From Piper betle (Eukaryota; Streptophyta; Magnoliopsida; Piperales; Piperaceae), in contig JAURVB010012700.1 of NCBI GenBank assembly GCA_033002965.1, positions 124,001-188,000 of the forward strand: a stretch of DNA of 64,000 bases. Direction: 5' to 3'. A program made the translations under genes and the position numbers. The notes beneath the pieces are model-generated. The model was given only the letters and a program-made list of their open reading frames with translations. It did no database searches and was not told the origin of the DNA. Position 1 is the first letter of the stretch. The number at the start of each line of letters is the position of its first letter. Positions 36,901 through 47,110 of this stretch are shown piece by piece.

Positions 36901-38500
36901 ACCAGCCCATTGCATTTTTAGTAAGAAATTGAATGGGAGAAATTTATTGCCGTTAGCTTGTGAAAGTGGTGTCACTACTTGTTGGGTCGATCATTTGTGG
37001 TCCAAACAGATCATTCCAGCCTCAAGTTTTTATGGGATCAGCAGATTCATACCCTGGCACAACAGAAATGGTTGGTGAAGCTATTAGGATACGACTTCGT
37101 CATCGAATACAAACCCGGGAAGGAAAATAGAGTTGCTGATGCCTTGTCGAGACAGCATGAAGGCAATTTACTGGAAACCGTTGGAAAGGTGACCAAGCAA
37201 ACAGGGACGCTCTCTTGTACAGCACTCTCAGTGGCTTTGCCGAGTTGGTTGGAGGTGATCAAACAAGCCTATACTAGCAATGAGCATTTATTGAAGCTGA
37301 ACCAGCGATGTGCTAACAACAAGCTGTCCTCAAGGTGGGAAGTGAGGGACGACATCCTATTTTACAAACATCAGATTTACTTGACTTCTCAAATGGATAT
37401 TATACCCATCATTCTGAAAGAGTTCTATGATGGTACTCATGAGGGATTCAAAAGACCTTGAAGTGACTTAGAGCGGTTTTCTTTTGGTCTCGGATGCACA
37501 AGGACGTGGTGAACTATTTGTAGAATTGTGACATTTGTCAAAAGTTCAAGAGTTCCACATTAGCACCAGCCGGATTATTACAACCACTTCCTATACCCCA
37601 ACAAATATAGACTTCCATTAGCATGGACTTTATTAGTGGATTGCCAAAGAGTCATGCAAAAGATGGCATTTTTGTGGTGGTTGACAGGCTCTCCAAGTAT
37701 AGCCATTTCCTTCCTATTGTTCGTCCTTTTTCGGCTCAATCTATTGCCAAGTTGTTCTTTGATGAAATTTTCAAATTGCATGGGATGCCGGCTTCGATTG
37801 TATGTGACCGGGATCCAACCTTCACTAGTACTTTTTGGAAAGAACTTTTCAGCTTACAAGGGGTTGCCTTCAACTACAGCTCTGCCTATCACCCTCAAAC
37901 CGATGGCCAAAACAAAGCAATAAACAAGGTGTTGGAGCAATATCTGAGATGTTTTACAACAGATAGACCTCATACTTGGGTTAAATGGCTGCTATGGATT
38001 GAGTTTTGTTACAATACCAGCTTCCAATCTGCAATCCAAATGAGTCCTTTCGAAGCCGTGTACAATATGCAGCCACCCATCCTATTGTCATACATTTCGG
38101 GAACAGCTAGAACAGCAAAGGTGGATGAGGTGCTAACGACCAGAGATCAGTTGTTGAGGGAATTGAAGGACAACTTGGCGGCAGCACAGCTGAGGATGAA
38201 GCATTACAATGATCTCTGACGACGTGATGCTGAGTTCCAAGTGGGGCAGCAGGTCTATTTGAAACTCCAGCCATACCGACAAAATTCCTTGAGAACCAAG
38301 CGATCAAACAAACTAGCTCCCACTTTTACGGTCCTTTCCCAATCACCAAGCGCATTGGTCAAGTTGCCTACGAGTTGCAGCTACCAGCAGATTCTCAAAT
38401 ACACAACGTCTTCCATATCCCTCAATTGAAAGCTTCGGTAATTGCGGGTGCTCATATCCATACATCTCTCCCAGCTACAATGCAAATGGAAAGTTGATGT
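33912..38500 (+). pseudogene. Gypsy gag-pol remnant
   Basis: Gag from 33912 (MNYPRLGVQDQLIAVF) to 35141 has a retrotransposon gag core (FDRTKDPISWFSRAENFF, then ASFHLGDDAQIWF). Its N-terminal third holds short tandem repeats: two (RRPCEDGLQG-like) plus a partial third unit, and two ESHxxRPQEVL units. An in-frame TAA at 35139-35141 separates it from the knuckle-like CFRYDEKFVPGHKC. The protease has LIDSGSSHNFV (about 35386). RT 35905-36669 carries [46 protein letters not shown] and FFDDILIY (F for the usual V or Y). RNase H follows near 36840 ([13 protein letters not shown]). Integrase 37500-38219 has DRLSKYSHF, CDRDPTF and HPQTDGQ. Several stops and frameshifts, so it is not functional. Confidence 0.9.
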
Positions 38501-38559
38501 TTGTAATTCGTTGTATCTTGCAACCTTGAGGGCAAGGTTGTGTTTCATGAGGAGGGAAT

Positions 38560-38978
38560 TGTTATGAATATTGTTAGATTTGTTAGTAGAAGGGTAGTAT
38601 TGTTAGTAGGGTTGTTAGTAGGGGTAATTGAATATGGGTGTTTGGATAATTTTACTAGGAAAGATGCTTACAAAAGGGGGCTGTAACAGAATTGTGTAAC
38701 AACTTTGTTTTGAAAATCAAATTCACCCCTTTGGAGATTGCTCCACCCCTTCCAACCTTTCTTGGAACCCAAGAACCAGGACGCCCTGATTCTTCCCCCT
38801 CCCTGATTCTTCCCCCTTGGTTGCTGAAATTGCAGCCCTTCTTTCACCATTGTTACGGTTGATTTTTATCCCCCTTCTTCCAGGAAGTTTGTCCTTAAGA
38901 TAGTATCAGCAAAACAGGGTTCCAAGCCTTCCAAAGACAAGGAATTGATAGTAGAACTTGGAGGAAAAACCCCTTTTA
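38560..38978 (+). repeat. Gypsy 3' LTR
   Basis: Starts TGTTATGAATATTG after the polypurine tract. It has a short extra CCCTGATTCTTCCC duplication compared with the 5' LTR. Right border approximate. Confidence 0.82.
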
Positions 38979-39745
38979 ATATATTACCCAATACAAAAGA
39001 TATATGTTATCTCTCTCACACACACACTCTCTCTCTCTCTATATATATATAGTTATAATTAGTCACCTTCGGTTTCCACAAAGGCCACTCTAAATATTTC
39101 TTCCTCCTTTTTCTACTTCTATGTATTTATTGGTAAAAACCGAAGATGATGTTCTACTCGACAGTTCTATCACTCATCAGCCAAAAAAGATGTTTTGCAG
39201 TAAAATATATTGCAGCAGCTAAATAGGGCTGACAGAGTATTACAATAAAAGAGCAATGATCAGATACACAAACATACAAAATGAAATTATGGTTGACATA
39301 CAATTCTGTGTAAAAGAGAGTTTCGACGACAAATTATCATCGACTACAAACACGAGCAAAAGCTGATCATCTTTCTTACTAGAAGAAGTTCATTTGCAAA
39401 AATGTCAATTACAACAAATAATAGCCAACCTTAACAATGAAGGTAGTAAAAACACTAAAGATCTACATACATACATACATACTCCAATCAAAGAAATATG
39501 ATGATATAAGATAAGGCTCCATTCCGCCCACCATCTAACCTAAAATCTCCGTTAGAACCAAAAATTGCAAGATTATGCCGAGACCTCATACTACTACAAA
39601 CATTCAAGAGAAAGGAATTAGATGGGTATTATCATTATCTTAGGGAGGAGCTCTACCAAAATCAACAACTATACATACAAATTCAACAAACAACAACAAG
39701 AAATGGGGACAACAACATTGAAGAAGAAGCATGGAGTTTGAGAGA
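38979..39745. other. Spacer and ARO 3' flank with microsatellites
   Basis: Includes a (CA)n(CT)n(TA)n run at about 39013-39050 and a (CATA)n run at about 39463-39482. No gene seen. The part next to 39745 is probably the ARO 3' UTR. Confidence 0.5.
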
Positions 39746-41768
39746 TCAATGGAAACCTCTTGAGCCTCTGGACTGGTAGAGCTCGAGCCGGAGTTTGGCC
39801 TCCGGCAAGAGCGAGTCCACCATCTCGTCCTGCGCCATGGCCGCCTGCTTGTATGCCCACTCCAGCACCGTCAACACCTCGGCCTGCGCCAGAGCCTCGC
39901 TCTCGGGCACATGCTGGGCAATGTAGCAGAGGAGCACCAGGGCGTCGACCTGCACCACGGCCTCGCCCAAGTAGACGAGCTGGACCAGGTGCTTGGCGCC
40001 GCCGGTGTGTAGGATGGCCTTGGAGTGGTCGACGTGGAGGTAGTTGGTGTTGCCGGCGAACTTGAGCAGTGCTTGGATGGCCTCCCTCGTAACCTCCGTC
40101 TCCCGCTCGTCCAGCAGCTTCACCAGCGGAGCGATCATTCGGGTCTCGGAGGCTCGGAACGTCCTCGCGAGGCAGCCCAAGGCCTTGACGCAAGGGGTGA
40201 GGAGGTCGGAGTCGGCCTTCTCGACGATATTGAGGAGCTGGTCGACCACCGCCTTGGCCGCCGGGGAGCTGGGCTTGAAGGCGGAGTGGCGGAGGTCGGC
40301 GTCCTTATCCGCCATCGCGGCAATCTCCATCAGCGCCATGGCCGAGTACTTCTGCACCTCCTCCGGCCCCTTCTCGAGCAGGATGGCGAAGCAGAGCAGC
40401 GCCCGGGACTCGGTGATGCTCCGGCAGATGGCCGAGTTCCCCATGGCCAGTTTCCACAGAGCTCGCGCCGCCATGGCTTTCATGGCCGCCTTGGTGGCGG
40501 GGTCTTCGTACTCCCTCCCCTTGATGCTCGAACCCGACAGCGATACCTTCCCCACCACCGCCGGCAGCGGCCGGCGGATCCATAGGCCAACGACGAATTC
40601 GGCTGGTGAAAATTCGAGCTTGGCGGCGGTTTCGCCGGATTCTTATCCGAGGACGCCAAGTTCTGGTGGCCGACGGCCATAGTGGTCCGTATCAACGAAT
40701 GCATCTGGTTCCTCGCCAAGTTTTGCCCTAATGGATGCGGCACCCTGCCCTGAAATTCGTCACCCCCACCGCCACCGCCCAAATGATGAGCAGCGTCGCC
40801 ATGGATCTTACTCTGCTGGTTACTGGTGTTGGCGAGCACGACGGAGTGGATCGACGACATGGTCCCAGCCGGCTTGCCGGCGATGGCGTACCTGCTGTGC
40901 TCTTGGACGGTCTCGAAGGCGAGATGGCTAACGAGGAGTCGGATGATGTTGTGCGGGACGAAGGCGTCTTGGCACTTGGGGTGGTTGCCGGCGAGCTCCG
41001 AGATGGCCCAGGCCACCACCGACTGCGTCTTCATCGCCCCCTCCTTGAGGATCTTGGCGAAGACGGAGCAGACGCCGGCCATTACCATGGCGTCAACGCT
41101 CTCGGGGTCCCTGGCCAGCAGCCCCAGCGCCTTGGCGGCGCTCTCCTGCCCTTCGCCGGCGGCGTCCTTGAGCAGCTTCAACAAGGGCTGCACCCCGCCC
41201 TCCTCGATGATGAGCTTGCCGTAGCGCTCGTTGTTCTTGGCGAGGGAGACCAGCGACGCCGCGGCCTCGGCGCGGGCGTCGAGCGACGATCCGGACGCGG
41301 CGAGGGTGGCGATGTTCTCCCAGATCATGCACAGGATGGGCTCGTTGGCCGCGATCGGGGGAGGCCCAGGTAGTCGTCGTCGTCACGGTGGTCCGGGGCG
41401 GACACGGCGAGGAGCCAGGTGACGTCACCGATGCTGTTCTCGAGCTGGGCCGCTACCTTCTTGAACGCCGCGGCGGGGATGATGGTGAAGAGTCGCTTCA
41501 CCAGCCCGGCGCTGGCCCGGCACTTGAGCACCAGCGCCAGGGCCCTGTCGAGGGCCTGCTCGGCCTCGTCCACGATGCGGCGGGTGGGCCGCTCGTAGAG
41601 GTCGGAGCCGGCGCGGGCAGCCAGCCGGAGCAGGGCGGCGAGCTTCTCCGTCTTGGCCTTGAGCTCGGCGCAGTCGGCCTTGAACGATGAGGACTCGTCG
41701 GCCACCTTCTTCACCTGGTCGCACAGCTGGATCGGCCGAGCCAGCATCGTCTTCACCAGCTCCGCCAT
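39746..41768 (-). CDS. ARO: Armadillo repeat only (ARO) protein, single exon, two frame breaks
   Basis: Intronless gene read from 41768 (MAELVKTMLARPIQLCDQVKK). An N-terminal helical domain (LYERPTRRIVDEAEQALDRA, VLKCRASAG, FTIIPAAAFKKV, QLENSIGDVTWLL) is followed by armadillo repeats: ASLVSLAKNNERYGKLIIEE, ARDPESVDAMV, WAISELAGNHPKCQDAF, RLLVSHLAFETVQEHSRYAI, then ATKAAMKAMAARALWKLAMG, SITESRALLCFAILLEKG, MIAPLVKLLDERETEVT. It ends with LELYQSRGSRGFH, like Arabidopsis ARO1-4. In that family these proteins support polarised growth of pollen tubes and root hairs and actin/ROP signalling. Two one-base losses break the frame: in the G run at 41357-41361 (minus strand CCTCCCCCGATC should have one more C, giving GLPPIAANEPIL) and at about 40555-40600. 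Restoring both gives 2025 nt (674 aa), the family size. Confidence 0.92.
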
Positions 41769-43382
41769 CGCCTCCGCCCTGCTCCGCCGCCACCTGGGTC
41801 GCCGGGGAGTGGGATCCCGGGTAAAAGTGGGACCTTTGGGATCGGGATTTGACGGAGAATCTGGAATTGGAGGTGAAAATGGGGATTTCTGGGGAGAAAT
41901 GGATGGATTTGGGGAGGTTGAAATGCTGGGTGGTGGTGGCGGATCGGAGATGGCGACGGTTTCTCTTCCTCGTCGTCGTCTTCTTCTTCTTTATTTTGGG
42001 GGTATACGATTTTTCGTCGTTCCCTCTATTTTTTTAATTTTTTTGCCGGAAAAGGAAACAAAAAAGCAAATATAAATAAATAAATATATAGATGGGTGGG
42101 CTGGCAAGGGGATAAATGGGCCGATGGGCCTGACGACTGGTTCAAGGTCAGCCCGTGTTTTTTACTCTCGTTTTTCTTCTATTATTCCTCCATCCCAGGT
42201 CATGCTGTGGGGTCCACTCGAGCTGGCCTCCCGGAGACGAGAGGGCCAGGCGACTGCGGGACCCACGTAGATGTGTGTTCCAACTTCCAAGACGGGGGCC
42301 CTCCTTTTTGTCAAGTGAGTTGGATTTATTTTTGTGCGAAGCTGCGGGTGAGTTAGACCATCGTTTTGTACGACAAGATTTCAATGATTTTCAGGTTATT
42401 TTATTTTTTAAAAATTTTTCAAGGTAAATGATCTTCTTTGCTTGCCTTATAAATTTTAATAAAAGCTTATTTAAGGTGAAGATATAACGTTTAATTTAAC
42501 TAACTTGGCTAAGCTTAACAAGACTCGACGTTGCAAGATTCAATCGCATCAAATATATTACGTGTAATACATAGCATTGCCTTAATCAGTCTTACACTCC
42601 AATTAATCGTAGAATTTTGTTATGTAAATAGGCATTTTTAAGCTGAGAAGGGCCTAAATTGGGAGCCTTTAGGCCAACCTGCCAGCTACTCAGAGGCATT
42701 TTGCTGATGTATTATTATAGTGATTAATGATTACTATATCGTACTTTATCTGAATCATCATATGATGGAAATCGAAGATTTTTTTGCAAGGGAAAATTGG
42801 TGATTTTGCAGACTCCTGAGTTTATATATGCTCCTTAGTCCTTAGGATCTCATCCGCTCTCAATTATTGGATTATATTTTTTTCAAACTGTTATTGGATT
42901 ATTACAACTTTCCGAGATTAAATTTTTAAGGGCGCCTCTTGTAATGTTCAATTTGACTTGTACATCCCTCTCTTTTTTTACAAGCATTTGAACGCCCCTC
43001 TTTGTTAATAATTATTTATGAACATGTTTTATGGAATACTACAATACCTTTCAAATTGTGTGGCTTCAACCTTCACATGTTGAGAGCTTTACATGTCATG
43101 TTACATGTATCCGAGTCTTAAAAATAATTTTTTTAAAAAACACCTACTTGCACATACCAATCATGCATCTTTACCAAAATAAAGCCCATCTCTCGGATGG
43201 TGAGGAGAAGACAAGCGAATATAATATAGTTGCACTATTTGAAACGGGGATTTCATGTTTGTATCATTGACCTCATAGGGTATTGTTAATTATTACTTGT
43301 ATCAAGTCCAGCTTAGCTGATCAGTACAATTTATTTTCATTTAAACTCAAGTAGATTTCATAGTTTATAAGCCAAAATTCAT
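41769..43382. other. ARO promoter and spacer, no gene seen
   Basis: Up to about 42050 probably the ARO 5' UTR and promoter. The rest is AT-rich with no supported gene. Confidence 0.45.
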
Positions 43383-43390
43383 GTATAAAT

Positions 43391-44045
43391 CATGGTTGAA
43401 AAAATCAAAATCGGAATCGGTTTTTAAAGGAGCCACTGAATCAGATCGAATCGGTCTAAGTTGATCAAGAATTGGTTTAGTTGAATCGGTCCTATATAAA
43501 AATTTTAACTTAGTCAAAACTACAGAGTTATTAGTTATCTATGTATTATGTTTTATAATATTTTTTTGGATTTTTTTTAAATTATTTAGAATTAATTATT
43601 ATTTTTTACTCGAGTTGGAATCGAGTCAACTTTTAATTACGAGAATGCCACCCTAATTTTCTTCCTCCTCCCTTCTCTCTCCCCCACGTCGCCCATCCCC
43701 CTCTCCCCGCCTCGCCCCACCCCCATCGCCCCCCTCCCAGCCCCGTTGTTGCCCTTGCCGCCCTGTCGCCTGCTGCCCTGGCCGCCATGTCCCCTATTGC
43801 CCTGTCGCCACCCCGTCCTCCCCCGCTGCCGTTGCCCGCCCCCGGTCTCTCGTCGCCACCCTCGCCACCTCACCACTGCCAGCTAAAATCAACTCAAATC
43901 AGCTGATTCCAGAATCGGATCGAATTGGCTAATTCACGGACCGATTTAGCCAAGGCCGATTCATCTTGTTTTTTGATGCGGATCACGCCCAATCAGATTT
44001 AAATCGGCCGATTTCGAATGGAATAGGCCGATTTTTGCAACCGAG
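43391..44045 (+). mobile_element. Non-autonomous hAT-like element, copy C (655 bp)
   Basis: Starts CATGGTTGAAAAAATC and ends CCGATTTTTGCAACCGAG, so GGTTG/CAACC ends are inverted repeats. The 8-bp target duplication GTATAAAT is perfect (43383-43390 and 44046-44053). Same orientation and order of parts as copy A (ACTCGAGTTGG box, GAGTCAACTTTTAATTAC, GC-rich block 43650-43880, AATCGGCCGATT), but about 236 bp shorter, with fewer terminal AATCGG repeats. Confidence 0.85.
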
Positions 44046-44093
44046 GTATAAATGAGTTATATCACACTATAATCTAGTTTTATTAGGCGCCAC

Positions 44094-44597
44094 TAGGGGT
44101 GTAAACGAGTTGAGCCAAGCAAAGATGTTTTTGAATTCGACGTAATTTTTGGCAAACATGTTTGAACTTGTTTAAGTATTTGACGAGCTTTGATGTATTA
44201 TGGGTCGAGCAGAGATTGTTCACAATTCATGGTGTTTGGGTTTGACTCATATTCAGTTTGCTATGTTTTCGAGCCGAACGAATGTTTGTGCTTGACTCGT
44301 GCTCGGCTTGTATAGGATTATAATTTTTTTTCAAATACTATATAAGTTTAATATGACCTCAATAGTATTGACGAGCTGAGTCCAGTCAAGTATATTTTCG
44401 AGTTGGAACACATCGAGCTCGAGTTTCGAGCTAGCCCAAGCCGAACACTCCTTAACTCAAGCTTTGTTCGTTGTTTAATGAGCTATCAATTTCGAGCCGA
44501 GTATTTTTTCGAACACAAAATTAACGAGCATGAGTTCAAGCCAAATTGAGCCGAACGTAAAATACTTGTGAGCAGGTTTGCCTTGTTTACATCCCTA
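44094..44597. mobile_element. Second hAT-like MITE family, 504 bp
   Basis: Ends are TAGGGGTGTAAACGAG and CTTGTTTACATCCCTA, imperfect inverted repeats of about 16 bp. Flanked by GGCGCCAC (44086-44093) and GGCACCAC (44598-44605), an 8-bp target duplication with one change. The interior is rich in GAGC/GAGCCGA and TTCGAG-type motifs in both orientations. No ORF. It sits 41 bp from the target duplication of hAT-like copy C. Confidence 0.8.
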
Positions 44598-44605
44598 GGC
44601 ACCAC

Positions 44606-45884
44606 CTCTACCTTCAAAATAAAGAAAAATTAATGGATGTGTGGTGTAAATATTAAAGCGTGCATGAATGAATGTTTACCCTTAAACCCTAACCAGGTTT
44701 AACCTAATTTAATTTGATTTTGAGGGTGAGCACTCTTATCTTTGGCGCGCGCACACACACGCACGTTCACTTAAAATGATAGCGTAAAAGAACCAGTTAA
44801 CCCTTTGCAACCCTTGCCGGGATCATAATATCATATCGAACATAATGTACGGTCCTCAAATTTGATCACCCCACACACTAGAAATGCTGCAAGACCACAT
44901 ATGTGCTTTTTAAATCATACGTGCGTGCGTAGTTTTAAGTAAATCCAGTGTCCTGCAAAGAGAGAGCTCCACCACCACATCACACATAGAGACAACGATC
45001 CCAGTAATTGACACTGCCAGATCAATACAAGGAGCGAAGTTTGTACGAACCATCTCCATCCTTCACTTATGCTATCAGCAAATTGAGCGACAACTTTTCT
45101 CTCTTTTCAATTTTCTTTGGGTTGATATCATTCTCTGCTCTCAAAAGAACGTCCACTTCAGGGAAGATACCATGTCTGATACATATAAAGACAATATACA
45201 TATGTAGCCAGCCAATTGCTAGGCTGATGTTAACATAGTCTCTGTCTCGTGTGAAATGGTTGGGAACCACTCATCTCATATGTTAATTCGAATTGAAATT
45301 CACAGCAAATTTGTTTTTGCACAATTTTATGTCACAAAATAAAATAATCGTGCACCGATCAATATCTCTACGTGAACTTGATAGTTCTGATCAGTGCCAT
45401 AACTAGGAATATGGTTGCAAAGTTACAACGTATGGGAGATTGCCCTTCTTTCTCGTTTGCTCAAGCTAGAGCAAGCTTGGATTTTCAAATTATATGAGAC
45501 TGACAGCCCAAGGGAATTCAACTGATGCCTAGCTAGCTTTGTAATATTTCTCTTTCTGAATGGGACAATTGGTAAGTATGTGTTTGTAATGAACAAAATA
45601 GCCTGCAACCAATCAAGGATATCTTCTTGGAATTAATGGATCTCATCTTGCGACCCTGCAAATACTGCAACAATTTTATGCAGGTCAATAAATATAACAG
45701 CTTATAATAAGCTTGTTCATATGATCGATATAAGATAGTCTTGACAATTATATCAAGGATATCTCTTCTCTTTGTCTCATTGCTTTAGACAAACATAGAA
45801 AAGAGAGTCTTGACTGTTTTGATTTAAAGGGCTAATTTTAAATTTTTTCAACTCAACTACTTTCGGTTGTTTTTTCTTTGTGAA
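44606..45884. other. Intergenic, no gene seen
   Basis: AT-rich, with a short (CA)n/(CG) run at about 44745-44765. The ORFs near 45008-45270 and 45423-45608 show no domain. Confidence 0.45.
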
Positions 45885-46452
45885 GTCCCGAGTGGTCGGG
45901 GCATGGATTTGAACTCATCGCCATACTTTTTGGGACAATTCGATGTTGAAGGGCAATAAGCAATTGAATTCGTCTCCATGGAAATGGGTTTTACGCGGCT
46001 TGAGGTCCGTCGTCTTTATCATCATCAGTGCACTTATTGGTCTCTGTATTCATGGTTTCTATCTAATGTTAGTGTGCAATGCTTTAACAATCATGCGGGG
46101 ACGATTATGAACGTTGGGATCAATTAACGATTAAAATCTCAAGTTGTGTACCTCTATATATATTGGGCACATTATGAAAAAATGTAAAAATATACAGCAT
46201 ATTAATCCCAATGTTCACAATCGTCCTATGTGCATTTCTGCATGATTGTTAAAGCATTGCACACTAACAACACTAACAGGGATAGAACCTTTGACAACAT
46301 AGGCTTATAATGCAGCAACGATGTTAAAGACGAGACAATGAGCTGGGTAAAACCCATTTCCATGGAAACAATTTGATCACTCACTGACCCTCAACATAGA
46401 ATTGTTCGAAAAGTAAGGTGGCGGGGTCCAAATCATGCCACTGACCTCTAGT
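45885..46452. repeat. Long inverted repeat (foldback-like element)
   Basis: The left arm (about 45885-46128) and right arm (about 46195-46452) are imperfect reverse complements over about 240-260 bp each. Shared blocks include CCATGGAAATGGGTTTTAC (and its complement near 46340-46365), TTAGTGTGCAATGCTTTAAC and CAATCATGC. The unpaired loop is about 46129-46194. The right arm ends exactly where the Copia copy 2 LTR begins. This resembles a foldback or long-TIR MITE; the class is not determined. Confidence 0.8.
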
Positions 46453-46987
46453 CGTTGGGTTGTCCCTCTTCTATAAATACATAAAATTATAACTGTATTT
46501 TGGGATAAAATCATAATTTTGTAGATTTGACTTGTTGAAAGAAATAAAAGTAATGTCTAGCTTTTCTTATTTGGGATTTGGGTTTTTGGAGAAAAAAGGG
46601 CCAAATAGGAGAAATAGAAATTGTATAGATTGAAGAAAGGTAAATATTTTGTTGAGATTCGCTTACAATCGTCAATGATAACCTCGCCAAGTTCTTAATT
46701 TGTAATTCTTTATTTTTTTCTTTGTAGTTAATATTAATTTTGTAGAAAGTACAGTAAACTAGTATTGAGGAGTTTGTTCTTCTGTGGATCTTCTATGTAT
46801 TAAAATTGTGATATAGTGAATTTAATCTAAGCATTTGCCTCGTAGGGTTTCTTAAATTTGAGGTTTTTCACATAAAATTAATTTGTCCATATTGAAAAGT
46901 ATTTCTTTCTGGGTTTGTAGTGTGCTTATATTTTGTTTGGCAATATTCATCCTTATTTGTTGAGATTTTTTTTGGTTAATCCTAGCA
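46453..46987 (+). repeat. Copia copy 2, 5' LTR
   Basis: Starts CGTTGGGTTGTCCCTC (TG mutated) and ends CCTAGCA. Partner of 51090-51618. Confidence 0.85.
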
Positions 46988-47110
46988 AGTGGTATCAGAA
47001 CCAGGTTATTTGGTTGGAAAATGTTGGTTGTTGATAAGTGATGCCCATTAGGTGTTTGATAAAATTTCTATGATCCTAATTGGTGTGTTTTGTGATTTAT
47101 ATTTCAACAA

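Larger units (their letters stand above)
33465..38978 (+). mobile_element. Gypsy (Ty3) LTR retrotransposon, decayed
   Basis: LTRs at about 33465-33860 and 38560-38978, both starting TGTTATGAATATTGTTAG. A primer-binding site TGGTATCAGAGC (33864-33875, initiator tRNA-Met type) follows the 5' LTR, and a polypurine tract (TGAGGAGGGAA, about 38547-38558) precedes the 3' LTR. Between them are gag, protease, RT, RNase H and integrase, the Gypsy order. Flanks ATATG before and ATATA after suggest a 5-bp target duplication with one change. The LTRs are very similar to each other, but stops in gag-pol show it is inactive. Confidence 0.92.

Noticed and set aside
40025..41373. Plus-strand ORFs up to 212 codons opposite ARO
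   Set aside because: Shadows of the GC-rich ARO coding strand, which has clear homology.
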